Source of the DNA: JACQNR01 sp049515175
Lineage (GTDB): Bacteria; Acidobacteriota; Terriglobia; UBA7540
Assembly (NCBI GenBank): GCA_049515175.1
Contig: JBEKUI010000052.1
Span: 1 to 20,095 of the forward strand
Direction: 5' to 3'
DNA: 20,095 bases
The notes below the pieces were generated by a model that made no database searches, was not told the origin of the DNA, and saw only the letters and a list, made by a program, of their open reading frames with translations. Of the stretch, positions 7,570-14,057 are shown one piece after another. The number at the start of each line of letters is the position of its first letter. The first letter of the stretch is position 1. Both the position numbers and the translations under genes were made by a program.

Positions 7570-7923
7570 TCAGAGCAGGCCTTCTTCCTGTTTCTCCTGG
7601 CACTCGATGCAATGCCGCGCCCAGGGAACCGCTTCCAAGCGCTTGGCCTGGACTTCTTCCTGGCAGGCCACGCAGAGACCGTAGGTGCCGTCTTTGATGC
7701 GCTCCATGGCTTCGGTCACCAGTTGCAGAATCCGCCGGTTGTCGTCGCTTTGATGGAAGAGGAATTCTTTGGTGTAGGAGTTGGCGGCCTTATCGGCGAT
7801 GTCCTGGGTGATATCCTCGTCCACCTGCCGGCCGTCTTTCTCCGACTTGGAGACCATGCGGAGGAGTTCCTCTTGTTTGGCCACCAAGCGTTTCCGGTAC
7901 TGTTCTGCTTTCTTTTTCTCCAT
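7570..7923 (-). CDS. DksA/TraR-type C4 zinc-finger protein
   Basis: 117 residues from ATG 7923, preceded closely by GGGCAGG; a TTG at 7950 would add nine residues that do not look like the family. An N-terminal coiled coil (about 3-80, rich in Glu, Lys and Gln) is followed by a C4 zinc finger, C84-X2-C87-X17-C105-X2-C108 within the GTYGLCVAC...CIEC pattern. Family members bind the RNA polymerase secondary channel and modulate transcription in stress or stringent control, typically with ppGpp. The first gene of a minus-strand operon; the next frame (ComF) begins immediately after its stop codon. Confidence 0.92.
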   Translation of the reverse strand: MEKKKAEQYRKRLVAKQEELLRMVSKSEKDGRQVDEDITQDIADKAANSYTKEFLFHQSDDNRRILQLVTEAMERIKDGTYGLCVACQEEVQAKRLEAVPWARHCIECQEKQEEGLL

Positions 7924-8044
7924 GACCTGCCCTGTCAGTAAAATCTTCAACTCCGCAAACCATCCATTCTAGAGGCGGCGGATAATGCTGTCAAGCAGCG
8001 CGCCTCTCGCTTCACCCGGAAACCCAACCGGTGCCGCGGAACGT

Positions 8045-8287
8045 CTACCGCGAGTCCCCTCGGCAGCGGCGGCGCAACGCGGCGTGGAGCCGCTCGCGAA
8101 CTCCTACGGGCAACTGGAAGAGCTTGCCGTCACAGTAGAGTTCGATGGTCGTGCGCGTTGAATCGACGACCACATGGCAGTTGTGGCAGAACACGAGGTG
8201 TTCTTCCAGGCTGCGCTTCAAGTCCGCGTCGATCTCACCATCCAGGTAGTTCGAGATTTGACTCAAACATTCCTTGCAGTTAATCAA
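8045..8287 (-). CDS. Small zinc-binding anti-sigma factor (zf-HC2)
   Basis: An 80-residue protein with the zinc-binding anti-sigma signature H30-X3-C34-X2-C37 (HLVFCHNC), and the usual upstream CKECLSQISNYLDGEID helix. There is no hydrophobic segment, so it should be a soluble cytoplasmic regulator and not a membrane-spanning one. It is expected to hold the ECF sigma factor encoded immediately upstream. The start is TTG 8287. GAGGGTG lies 4 bp before it and overlaps the sigma stop codon, leaving 3 bp between stop and start, so translation is coupled and the two products should be made in a fixed ratio. Release could be redox- or metal-driven by the Cys pair, which is inference. Confidence 0.92.
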   Translation of the reverse strand: MINCKECLSQISNYLDGEIDADLKRSLEEHLVFCHNCHVVVDSTRTTIELYCDGKLFQLPVGVRERLHAALRRRCRGDSR

Positions 8288-8290
8288 GCG

Positions 8291-8893
8291 TCACCCTCGC
8301 TTAAACACCTTGGCCAATTCTTCTCGCAGCATCAGACGGGCACGGAAGAGTCGCGCCTTGACTGTTCCCTCCGTCAAGCCCAGCACTTCGGCGGTTTCCG
8401 CCGTGGAAAGGTCCTCCACGTCCCGCAGAAGAAAGACGGTGCGGTAGGGGGAAGGGAGCGCCTGCGCGGCGTTGCGCAGGATCGTCTCGATCTCCGCTTG
8501 CGCGTACTGCTGCTCGGGATTGGGTTTCCAATCCGCGAACTCGCGCGGTACGATCTCCCCGTCCTCATCCACGTGGTCTTCGACAGGGACGGACCGGTCC
8601 GATCGCCGTTTGCGCAGCTTCATCAGCGCTTCGTTCACGGCGATCCGCACCAGCCAGGTATAGAAACGCGAGTCGGCACGAAAATCCGGGAGGTGCTGGA
8701 ACGCTTTCAGAAATGCTTCCTGCAGGACATCCTCGGCATCCTCCGAGTTGCCGGTAATGTTGGCACCAAGGCGGTAAATCTTCTGCTCGTAGCGGTCGAC
8801 AAGCTCTTCGAAGGCGGCGTAGCTGCCCGCTTTCGCCTCCACGACCAGAGCATGGTCGTCTTTGACCACGGCCGTTCCTGAGGAATCTGTCAT
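8291..8893 (-). CDS. ECF-type RNA polymerase sigma factor
   Basis: 200 residues with region 2 at about 22-95 (FEELVDRYEQKIYRLGANI, NSEDAEDVLQEAFLKAF, FYTWLVRIAVNEALMKLRKR) and region 4 at about 140-195 (LPSPYRTVFLLRDVEDLSTAETAEVLGLTEGTVKARLFRAR). The linker is long and acidic (VEDHVDEDGEIVPREFADW). Family resemblance is to the RpoE-like group that pairs with a soluble zinc anti-sigma factor. The start ATG 8893 has AGGA 5 bp upstream. It is the first gene of a two-gene operon with the anti-sigma factor. A clear autoregulated promoter was not recognised upstream. Confidence 0.96.
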   Translation of the reverse strand: MTDSSGTAVVKDDHALVVEAKAGSYAAFEELVDRYEQKIYRLGANITGNSEDAEDVLQEAFLKAFQHLPDFRADSRFYTWLVRIAVNEALMKLRKRRSDRSVPVEDHVDEDGEIVPREFADWKPNPEQQYAQAEIETILRNAAQALPSPYRTVFLLRDVEDLSTAETAEVLGLTEGTVKARLFRARLMLREELAKVFKRG

Positions 8894-9155
8894 TGCAATC
8901 CTGCGAGCAGTACCAACGGTGTCGTTCGCCGGAGAGAGGCGCGACCCGCCTCGTCGGCAGCGAAAAACTCCCTCGAATTACGTTACACACAAGTCGTCGG
9001 ACCCGCAACCGCAAAACGCGATGCTTCCCTGATTCGCAGGCTGCCCTCCGGGAAGCCCTCCTTCCCTCCGCCCGGCTTGCGCGCCGGCCGGATTCCGAGG
9101 CAGAATTCAACACTCAGGCTGCGCAGGGCAAGGCGCACCCCACTTCAGAAGAGAC

Positions 9156-10148
9156 ATGCACCGGACCAAGATGCTCATTCCCGTTCGCGAACCTTTCAGT
9201 CTCCGGCGCACGCTGCGCTTCGTGCTCGGTCCGCCGCGGCTCCTCAACGGGCGCCAGTTAGAGCCGCTGCTCGATCACCTCGTCGAAGACGAATATCGCC
9301 GCGTCGCCGACATCGGCGGCCGCTCCGTGCTCTATGGAGCGAAGGAAGAGCGGGTGAAAGGCAGGGCGACGCTGCGCGTCTGCATTCTGGCCGGGCCGGA
9401 CGGGCCCGAGATCCGTGAGAAACTCCGGAGTCTCGTCGAACGGCAGTTCTCGACGATGCTCGACGTTTCTCCCTTCTACGCCCTCGCGCAGCGCGATCGT
9501 GCCCTCGCCCCACTCGTCGCGCACTTCCGCGGAATGCGAATCCCACAGTCACCGGGAATCTTCGAAACCCTGGTTTGCGCCATCCTCGAACAGCAGATCA
9601 ACCTCAGCTTCGCCCACCAGGTGAAGAAAGCGCTGATCGAAGCTTACGGCAACCATCTGGAATTCGAAGGCCACCGCTACTACGCTTTTCCTGAGTCCGC
9701 CGCGCTGGCCATCGCTACGCCCGCGCAGTTGCGGCGGCTGCAGATCTCCGGCCCCAAGGCCCGATACATCATCGGCATCGCGCGCGCGGTGCTGGACGGG
9801 AGCCTTGACACAGAGGGTCTGCGCCGGCTCGATCCCACCGCCGCCGACGCCAAGCTCCGCGCGCACAAAGGTGTGGGCCCCTGGACCGCGCAATACGTTG
9901 GCTTGCGCGCCTTGGGACATCTCGATTCCCTGCCCGCGGCGGACGTGGGTCTGCAGAAGGCCGTTCAGCGCTTCTATGGCTTGCGCAAGCTGCCCACGCC
10001 GCGCCGCATCGAGCAGATCGCGCGCGCCTGGACGGGCTGGCGAAGCTACGCCACTTTCTATCTCTGGCTGACTTATTGGGAAGACCGCGAATGGAACCAG
10101 CGGATAGCCGAGGAAATCAGCGACACGCGGCGGAGAATAAAATTATGA
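9156..10148 (+). CDS. DNA-3-methyladenine glycosylase (AlkA family)
   Basis: 330 residues. It is expected to excise alkylated purines in base-excision repair. The N-terminal 115 residues form an AlkA_N-like domain (FSLRRTLRFVLG...). The HhH-GPD fold follows: SPGIFETLVCAILEQQINL (about 130-150), the hairpin HKGVGPWTAQYVGLR (about 236-250) and the catalytic aspartate in LPAADVGLQKAV (about 262). No iron-sulphur cysteine motif is present, as expected for AlkA. The start ATG 9156 has only a weak AAGAGA upstream, and ATG 9171 is an alternative. Its last codons overlap the ATG of the DinB-fold gene. Confidence 0.93.
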   Translation: MHRTKMLIPVREPFSLRRTLRFVLGPPRLLNGRQLEPLLDHLVEDEYRRVADIGGRSVLYGAKEERVKGRATLRVCILAGPDGPEIREKLRSLVERQFSTMLDVSPFYALAQRDRALAPLVAHFRGMRIPQSPGIFETLVCAILEQQINLSFAHQVKKALIEAYGNHLEFEGHRYYAFPESAALAIATPAQLRRLQISGPKARYIIGIARAVLDGSLDTEGLRRLDPTAADAKLRAHKGVGPWTAQYVGLRALGHLDSLPAADVGLQKAVQRFYGLRKLPTPRRIEQIARAWTGWRSYATFYLWLTYWEDREWNQRIAEEISDTRRRIKL

Positions 10149-10690
10149 ACCGATCCGAACGCGCCCTGGCCGAGCGCCTGCTCGCTCACGCCCGGCATTC
10201 ACTGAAAGAACATGATCTGCCTCGTATCGCGCGGTGCCTCGCAATGTTGTCCTCACAGGATATTTGGTGGCGTCCACACGCCACGTCGAACAGTGTCGGC
10301 AACCTCATCCTGCATCTCAACGGAAACGTTCGCCAGTGGATCGTCGCCGGGCTGGGAGGCGCGCCCGACCGGCGCGAGCGCGACAAGGAGTTCGCCGCTT
10401 GCGGCCCTCTCCCGCGCCGCAAGCTGCTCGCCCAATTGACGACGACGGTTAGCGCCGCCTGCCGCGTGATTTTCCACCTCGCGCCGGCCGACTTGACGCG
10501 CCCGCGGACAATCCAGGGTTATCACGTCACCGGCCTCGAAGCCCTCGTGCACGTCACCGAACATTTCGCCTATCACACCGGCCAAATCATTCTCATCACT
10601 AAGATGCGACGCCGGAAAGACCTGGGATTCACCCGGCTGCCCGGAGAGAAACCACGCCGCAAGCGCGGCGCACGGCTGCCCACCATCTGA
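10145..10690 (+). CDS. DinB-fold (DUF1572-like) protein
   Basis: 181 residues of the DinB/YfiT-like four-helix-bundle superfamily. The three expected metal ligands are visible: H57 in GNLILHLNGN and H140/H144 in HVTEHFAYHTGQI. Members are putative metal-dependent thiol S-transferases; DinB itself is DNA-damage-inducible in Bacillus, but the activity of this subgroup is unknown. The ATG overlaps the AlkA stop (ATGA) with GGAG 9 bp upstream, so the two are co-translated. The C-terminus is strongly basic (KPRRKRGARLP). The coupling suggests, without proving, a shared role in handling alkylation or electrophile damage. Confidence 0.9.
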   Translation: MNRSERALAERLLAHARHSLKEHDLPRIARCLAMLSSQDIWWRPHATSNSVGNLILHLNGNVRQWIVAGLGGAPDRRERDKEFAACGPLPRRKLLAQLTTTVSAACRVIFHLAPADLTRPRTIQGYHVTGLEALVHVTEHFAYHTGQIILITKMRRRKDLGFTRLPGEKPRRKRGARLPTI

Positions 10691-10719
10691 AGATTCTTTT
10701 CACCCGGGGATTGAACTGC

Positions 10720-12219
10720 CTACTGAAGCACGTGGACTTGGCGCGCCACCACGACCATCGTCCCGGCCGGCACCGAAATGCCATTGAACGTCGTTGCGGT
10801 GGCCTGATAAAAGGGCAGCCCGCGCACGAGCAGCGAGCTCAGTGCGGTAATCTGTCCCAAACCAAAAACGTTGACGTAATTGGTTTCCTGGCTGGTCAGC
10901 ACCAGGAGCGGTGCGCCCTGCAGAATCTTGCCGTCTGGGACAAGCCAGAAGGCTCCCGTCTTGTCGTCGGACCCCACCTGCACGAGGGACTGCATCTTGC
11001 CTTGCATCGTCTGGAGCCTCAGGTAGATCGACGTGGGGGCAACAATCGTGGGTTGGTCCTTAAAAGTCGAGTACACCCCATGAACAATCAACTCCTGGCC
11101 GACGGCAATGGCGGCAGCATCAAAGGGGAAATTGGCAAAATTGCTCGTGCGGGAAGAGACCTGGAACACCGTCGAGGGCGAAACATTCACGGTGACCACG
11201 GTGTCCAGCGGGACCGCACTGCTCTGGTCCGGCTCCTCCCGGTTGACGAAGAGTTGGAACTGGGTAACATTCCCGTTGGAATCCTTGACGGGATCAGGAA
11301 GGACCACGCCCACGAAGGCAATCTGATAGTCAGCAATCGACGCGCGGTCTTCCACCTCGATGTTCCGGGCGACGACATTCCCCGAGGAGTCCATGTAGGC
11401 GCCGACTTCTACAATGCGTCCGGTCTCTAAAGAAGCAAGATCGGGCACCCCGTAGAAGTCCGTCTGGCCGGTGAGATATACGGTCAGCAGCGGGCCCGTC
11501 CCCGAGAGAGTCTGGACCGCGATGGCTCCGGTGAAGGTTTGTCCGATGGGGTAGGGAGTCACGCTGGACACAAAACCCAGTATATTGTCGAAATAGCCAA
11601 AACCATCCGCGGAAGTCGGTGTCACCTGGGTAACCGTAAAGTGGGGAGTGACGTCCCCGGTGACCTGGCCTTGCGCATCAACTGCGATGGACCGCACCAT
11701 ATCGAAGTCAACTTTGAGCGTTTGGACACTGGTTGTCGTGACCGTCAACTCGGGTTGGATTGGCAGGGGCGCGGGACTCGTGTGCAGCTTGATAGGGACG
11801 GTCCTCACGGGCGGGCTGAGCGTGGGATCGTACACAACCATCTGGTTAAGCGAAAGCGTTAGGTACAATCCGTCGTAGGAAACCACCGGGGCAGTGGTCA
11901 AATAAAAGATATTCGGTACGTCCCGCAGCGAGGCGAAGTTCAGCTTGACAGTGGGAGCCAGACTGGCGGTGGGAAACAACACAACCCTATTCGTCGCACT
12001 CCCCGAAACGGCCAGCGACATCCCGGAAAACGCCAAACGGAAGGTTAAGACATCGCCTAAAGGCGCGTCGCTCATGAAGGTGTACAACGGCCCCCGCTGC
12101 GTCGCTACCGGCCCATTGGCAGTTCCGCAGCCCAGGCAAAGTACCGCCAGGAAGAAGGCGGAGGCCGCCCCCGTGATGAACGCCCCCCTCGATCGCCTCT
12201 TATTCCAGTCTTTTCCCAA
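10720..12219 (-). CDS. DUF4382-type exported lipoprotein
   Basis: About 499 residues from TTG 12219, which gives a compact lipoprotein signal: a basic KDWNKRRSRG start, a hydrophobic core and the lipobox LCLGC with Cys31 as lipid anchor. TTG 12219 is chosen because GAGGGA lies 7 bp upstream and because the GTG at 12267 abuts a strong hairpin; GTG 12234 is also possible, and the longest frame starts at 12267. After the signal comes a DUF4382-like domain (about 45-170: LYTFMSDAPLGDVLTFRL, VKLNFASLRDVPN, LTLSLNQMVVYDP). The rest (about 190-499) consists of beta-rich segments resembling DUF5666 modules. Expected location is the periplasmic face of a membrane. Function is unknown for both domains. 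Confidence 0.8.
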   Translation of the reverse strand: MGKDWNKRRSRGAFITGAASAFFLAVLCLGCGTANGPVATQRGPLYTFMSDAPLGDVLTFRLAFSGMSLAVSGSATNRVVLFPTASLAPTVKLNFASLRDVPNIFYLTTAPVVSYDGLYLTLSLNQMVVYDPTLSPPVRTVPIKLHTSPAPLPIQPELTVTTTSVQTLKVDFDMVRSIAVDAQGQVTGDVTPHFTVTQVTPTSADGFGYFDNILGFVSSVTPYPIGQTFTGAIAVQTLSGTGPLLTVYLTGQTDFYGVPDLASLETGRIVEVGAYMDSSGNVVARNIEVEDRASIADYQIAFVGVVLPDPVKDSNGNVTQFQLFVNREEPDQSSAVPLDTVVTVNVSPSTVFQVSSRTSNFANFPFDAAAIAVGQELIVHGVYSTFKDQPTIVAPTSIYLRLQTMQGKMQSLVQVGSDDKTGAFWLVPDGKILQGAPLLVLTSQETNYVNVFGLGQITALSSLLVRGLPFYQATATTFNGISVPAGTMVVVARQVHVLQ

Positions 12220-12269
12220 AGCCTGTTCCCTCACGCCCTCTCTTCCCGTGTTGTCAAGAGGGATCACCC

Positions 12270-12358
12270 GACTCAGGTTACGATGAACCTAGTCCTTTTG
12301 ATGGCAGTTGCAGCCTGCAGGGTTTTCCGGCAGCTTTCCGTCAACAAACGGGCAACTC
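12270..12358 (-). ncRNA. Structured 5' leader RNA, class unassigned
   Basis: On the minus strand the predicted transcript begins near 12358 and folds almost at once. P1: AGTTGC 12357-12352 with GCAACT 12311-12306. P2: CCGT 12351-12348 with ACGG 12341-12338, 6-nt loop. P3: AGCTGC 12335-12330 with GCA-G-GCT 12318-12312, one bulged G, and a further GG/CC pair inside. The three helices are flush, joined only by AA (12337-12336) and nothing else, which makes a compact three-way junction. P4 follows: GACTAGGTT 12294-12286 with AACCT-G-AGTC 12279-12270, loop CATCGT. I could not match it to a named riboswitch. It may be a cis-regulator of the lipoprotein gene. Confidence 0.45.
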
Positions 12359-12364
12359 TAAGAA

Positions 12365-12392
12365 AATATAGTGAATCACCCGAATCTGGCAA
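12365..12392 (-). promoter_or_regulatory. sigma70-type promoter of lipoprotein gene
   Basis: TTGCCA (12392-12387) and TATATT (12370-12365) are 16 bp apart on the minus strand. The predicted start near 12358 is exactly where the structured leader begins, which supports both calls. Confidence 0.6.
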
Positions 12393-12470
12393 GGATTAAG
12401 AGTGCGCGCCTTGTCCGAAAGCGGAGCGAATGCACCTGCGGCCGGAGCCGGCTTGGCTCACCTCAGATCG

Positions 12471-12921
12471 CCCGGGGAACGATACCCTCCACTAAGGCAA
12501 TCGCGGCCCGGTGATTCCGTTGAAAATCTGGCGGAGGGCGCAGTCACGAGGGAATCCTTCTCCGCCGTTAGCTGGGAAAAAACCAGGGAAATGTCACCCT
12601 CTTCGCAGGCTTAGCTTACCACGAACCTGTCGCCGACAAGGATTTCTGGCAAACTGAGCCCTCTTGGTGGCAGGGCGATCAGGGAATTAACAGGGAAAGT
12701 CCTGCACGCAAGATGCGAGTGTTGCAAGAAAACTGCCGCTTGGTTGATTAGCATCCTTATTGGCCACCAAGAGCCCGGCTCTCAGTTCTTGATGGATGGC
12801 AAGAGCAAGCCAAGGAGATGACTCATTCTTAGGCCCGGGAACCCGATCGCTGAGACCGCAGTCCCAGAGGAATGTTCAAACTTTCAACTCTCTTGCAGAG
12901 CGATCGCCCGGGAACGATCGC
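12471..12921 (+). repeat. Dispersed CCCGGGAAC/CGATCGC motif, three copies
   Basis: GATCGCCCGGGGAACGAT at 12466-12483 recurs with one G missing at 12902-12918. CCCGGGAACCCGATCGC at 12834-12850 is a third, related copy. The copy at 12900-12921 is also an inverted repeat (GCGATCG/CGATCGC). Cause unknown. Confidence 0.35.
12661..12773. repeat. 11-bp inverted repeats bounding 113 bp
   Basis: CTCTTGGTGGC (12661-12671) is the exact reverse complement of GCCACCAAGAG (12763-12773). The bounded 113 bp has no coding signal and could be a small non-autonomous element. No convincing target-site duplication was found, so the mobile-element reading is only a possibility. Confidence 0.35.
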
Positions 12922-12985
12922 CGACACGTTGATGCATTCAGGCGTTCAGCGTTTGATCGCAGGCTTCAGTCTTGTCAAGTGCCGT

Positions 12986-13540
12986 TCAAAAGCGTCGAAA
13001 TGGCCATGTTCCTCGGTCCCACTCATCAAGCAATGCACCGCGGTTACCTAAGCGCGGACCGAAACCAGGAACCCTTCCTGCTTTTATTTTCTCTGCCTCT
13101 TCCTTCCAATACTCGATGAGCCCGTGCACGTGAGTCGTGGTTTGCTGTTTGAACCAATCTAGTGCCTGAGAGGTAGAGTCGGCCTGGTCATCCCACTTAC
13201 CTTTCGGGAAGCTGGTGAGTTCGTGCAGGGATTCGCCCAACCACCCCGCCTTATCCGGCAGGTGGACAAAGCCATTTTCAATGGTGCTCGTGACCGAATG
13301 CATCCGCATGGTTTTGTCCTTTGTCGGTTCGTATTTCTTGATCGCGTGCATTCCCTCACTGACCAGTTCTTGGATCAGTTGCGTGCCCGACGCCTTGTCT
13401 TCGATCAAGATCGTTTTGGGACTAAACGCCTCTGCTTGCTCCCGCACGGCGCGCTTCAATTCCGGATAGCCCAGGCGTTTGCGAACAACATGGAGCAAGT
13501 AGACATGCTTTTCCTTCACGCCCCAGGAGGTGCGGCGCGG
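12986..13540 (-). pseudogene. Phage terminase large subunit, C-terminal fragment
   Basis: An open frame of about 180 residues carrying the C-terminal nuclease half of a TerL-type terminase: TSWGVKEKHVYLLHVVRKRLGY, PELKRAVREQAEAF, TILIEDKASGTQLIQEL (acidic active-site strand), ENGFVHLPDKAGWL, HELTSFPKGKWDDQADS (second acidic motif) and SQALDWF. In phages this domain cuts concatemeric DNA after packaging. The whole N-terminal ATPase half (Walker motifs) and the first acidic strand are missing. Just upstream the frame hits a TAG at 13544-13546, and homology stops where an IS tail begins on the other strand. The only start is a GTG at 13519 that is an internal family residue. It is a decayed prophage remnant; no other phage structural genes were found. 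Confidence 0.8.
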
Positions 13541-13552
13541 GCACTACCGAAG

Positions 13553-13726
13553 CGAGTCGGCAACTGGTCGGTCACCAGCCTGCAGCAGCGGCTGGTGAAA
13601 ACCGGCGGACTTTTGGTCAAGTACGCCCGCTACTACTGGTTGCTCCTGGCAGAGAGTCATCTTACGAAAAGGTTGTTTGGGGCGATGCTCCGACGGATCG
13701 AAGCACTGCCCGTGCCCAGCGGCTAG
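13553..13726 (+). pseudogene. IS1380-type transposase, C-terminal fragment
   Basis: The last 57 residues of a DDE transposase, beginning RVGNWSVTSLQQRLVKTGG, then LVKYARYYWLLLAESHLT and KRLFGAMLRRI, ending at TAG 13726. The WSxTxLxxxLVKxGxxxVxxxRY...LAE pattern is the usual C-terminus of IS1380-family transposases. The catalytic DDE core is absent; upstream in the same frame the sequence is antisense to the terminase remnant. The fragment therefore cannot transpose. Family assignment rests on pattern recall and not on a search. Confidence 0.65.
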
Positions 13727-14057
13727 AAGGAGCCGTCAGGATTCGGATCAACCCGAACAAAAGCACGGCGAACGGCAGTCGGGGGAGAAGTATCTGCGAA
13801 GGGTTTCCTGACGAGAGGGCGCAGCCCGTTTTGGAACGAGAATCGAGAGTGAGGATAGGTCGCCGCTGTACGCAACCGTCTGGATTCTGACGTGCGAAAA
13901 GACAACACTTGCTTTACACGGCGAGTAAGCCCATCGTCGGATACGTTCGCAGTTAAGAAGGAAATTCCAATATAATACTATGCGCTTCACCCGGTTCTTC
14001 AGCTCGTCCCAGCCGGTTCGCACGAACGGAAGAGTTGCTCTGCCCGGCGCGTGAATT
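13727..14057. other. Intergenic, IS flank and DUF5916 gene leader
   Basis: No supported gene. The left part presumably contains the former right end of the IS; no terminal inverted repeat could be recognised without its partner. The right part holds the promoter at 13946-13976 and a leader of about 75 nt. Confidence 0.5.
13946..13976 (+). promoter_or_regulatory. Promoter of DUF5916 gene
   Basis: A perfect TATAAT -10 box lies at 13971-13976, with a weak TTCGCA -35 at 13946-13951 (19-bp spacing). Predicted start is near 13983, leaving a 75-nt leader. Confidence 0.5.

Larger units (their letters stand above)
12408..12985. other. Gene-poor interval with repeats, no supported CDS
   Basis: About 580 bp in which no frame shows a recognisable protein. 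It contains an 11-bp inverted repeat at 12661/12773 and three copies of a CCCGGGAAC/CGATCGC motif. It borders the phage terminase fragment, so decayed mobile DNA is a reasonable guess. Confidence 0.5.

Noticed and set aside
6085..7941. 618-codon open frame on the plus strand
   Set aside because: It lies antisense to the HNH, ComF and DksA/TraR genes, which all show clear family motifs; long antisense frames are common in GC-rich DNA.
8174..8881. 235-codon plus-strand frame
   Set aside because: Antisense to the ECF sigma and anti-sigma genes; no family features.
10711..11430. 239-codon plus-strand frame
   Set aside because: Antisense to the DUF4382-type lipoprotein, whose signal and domains are clear.
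12270..12358. Assignment of the leader to c-di-GMP, cobalamin, TPP or hammerhead RNA
   Set aside because: Short stretches look similar, but the required cores (for example CUGANGA/GAAA, the B12 box or the GEMM core) are absent.
12402..12614. 70-codon plus-strand frame
   Set aside because: No Shine-Dalgarno, no recognisable family, and composition like random translation.
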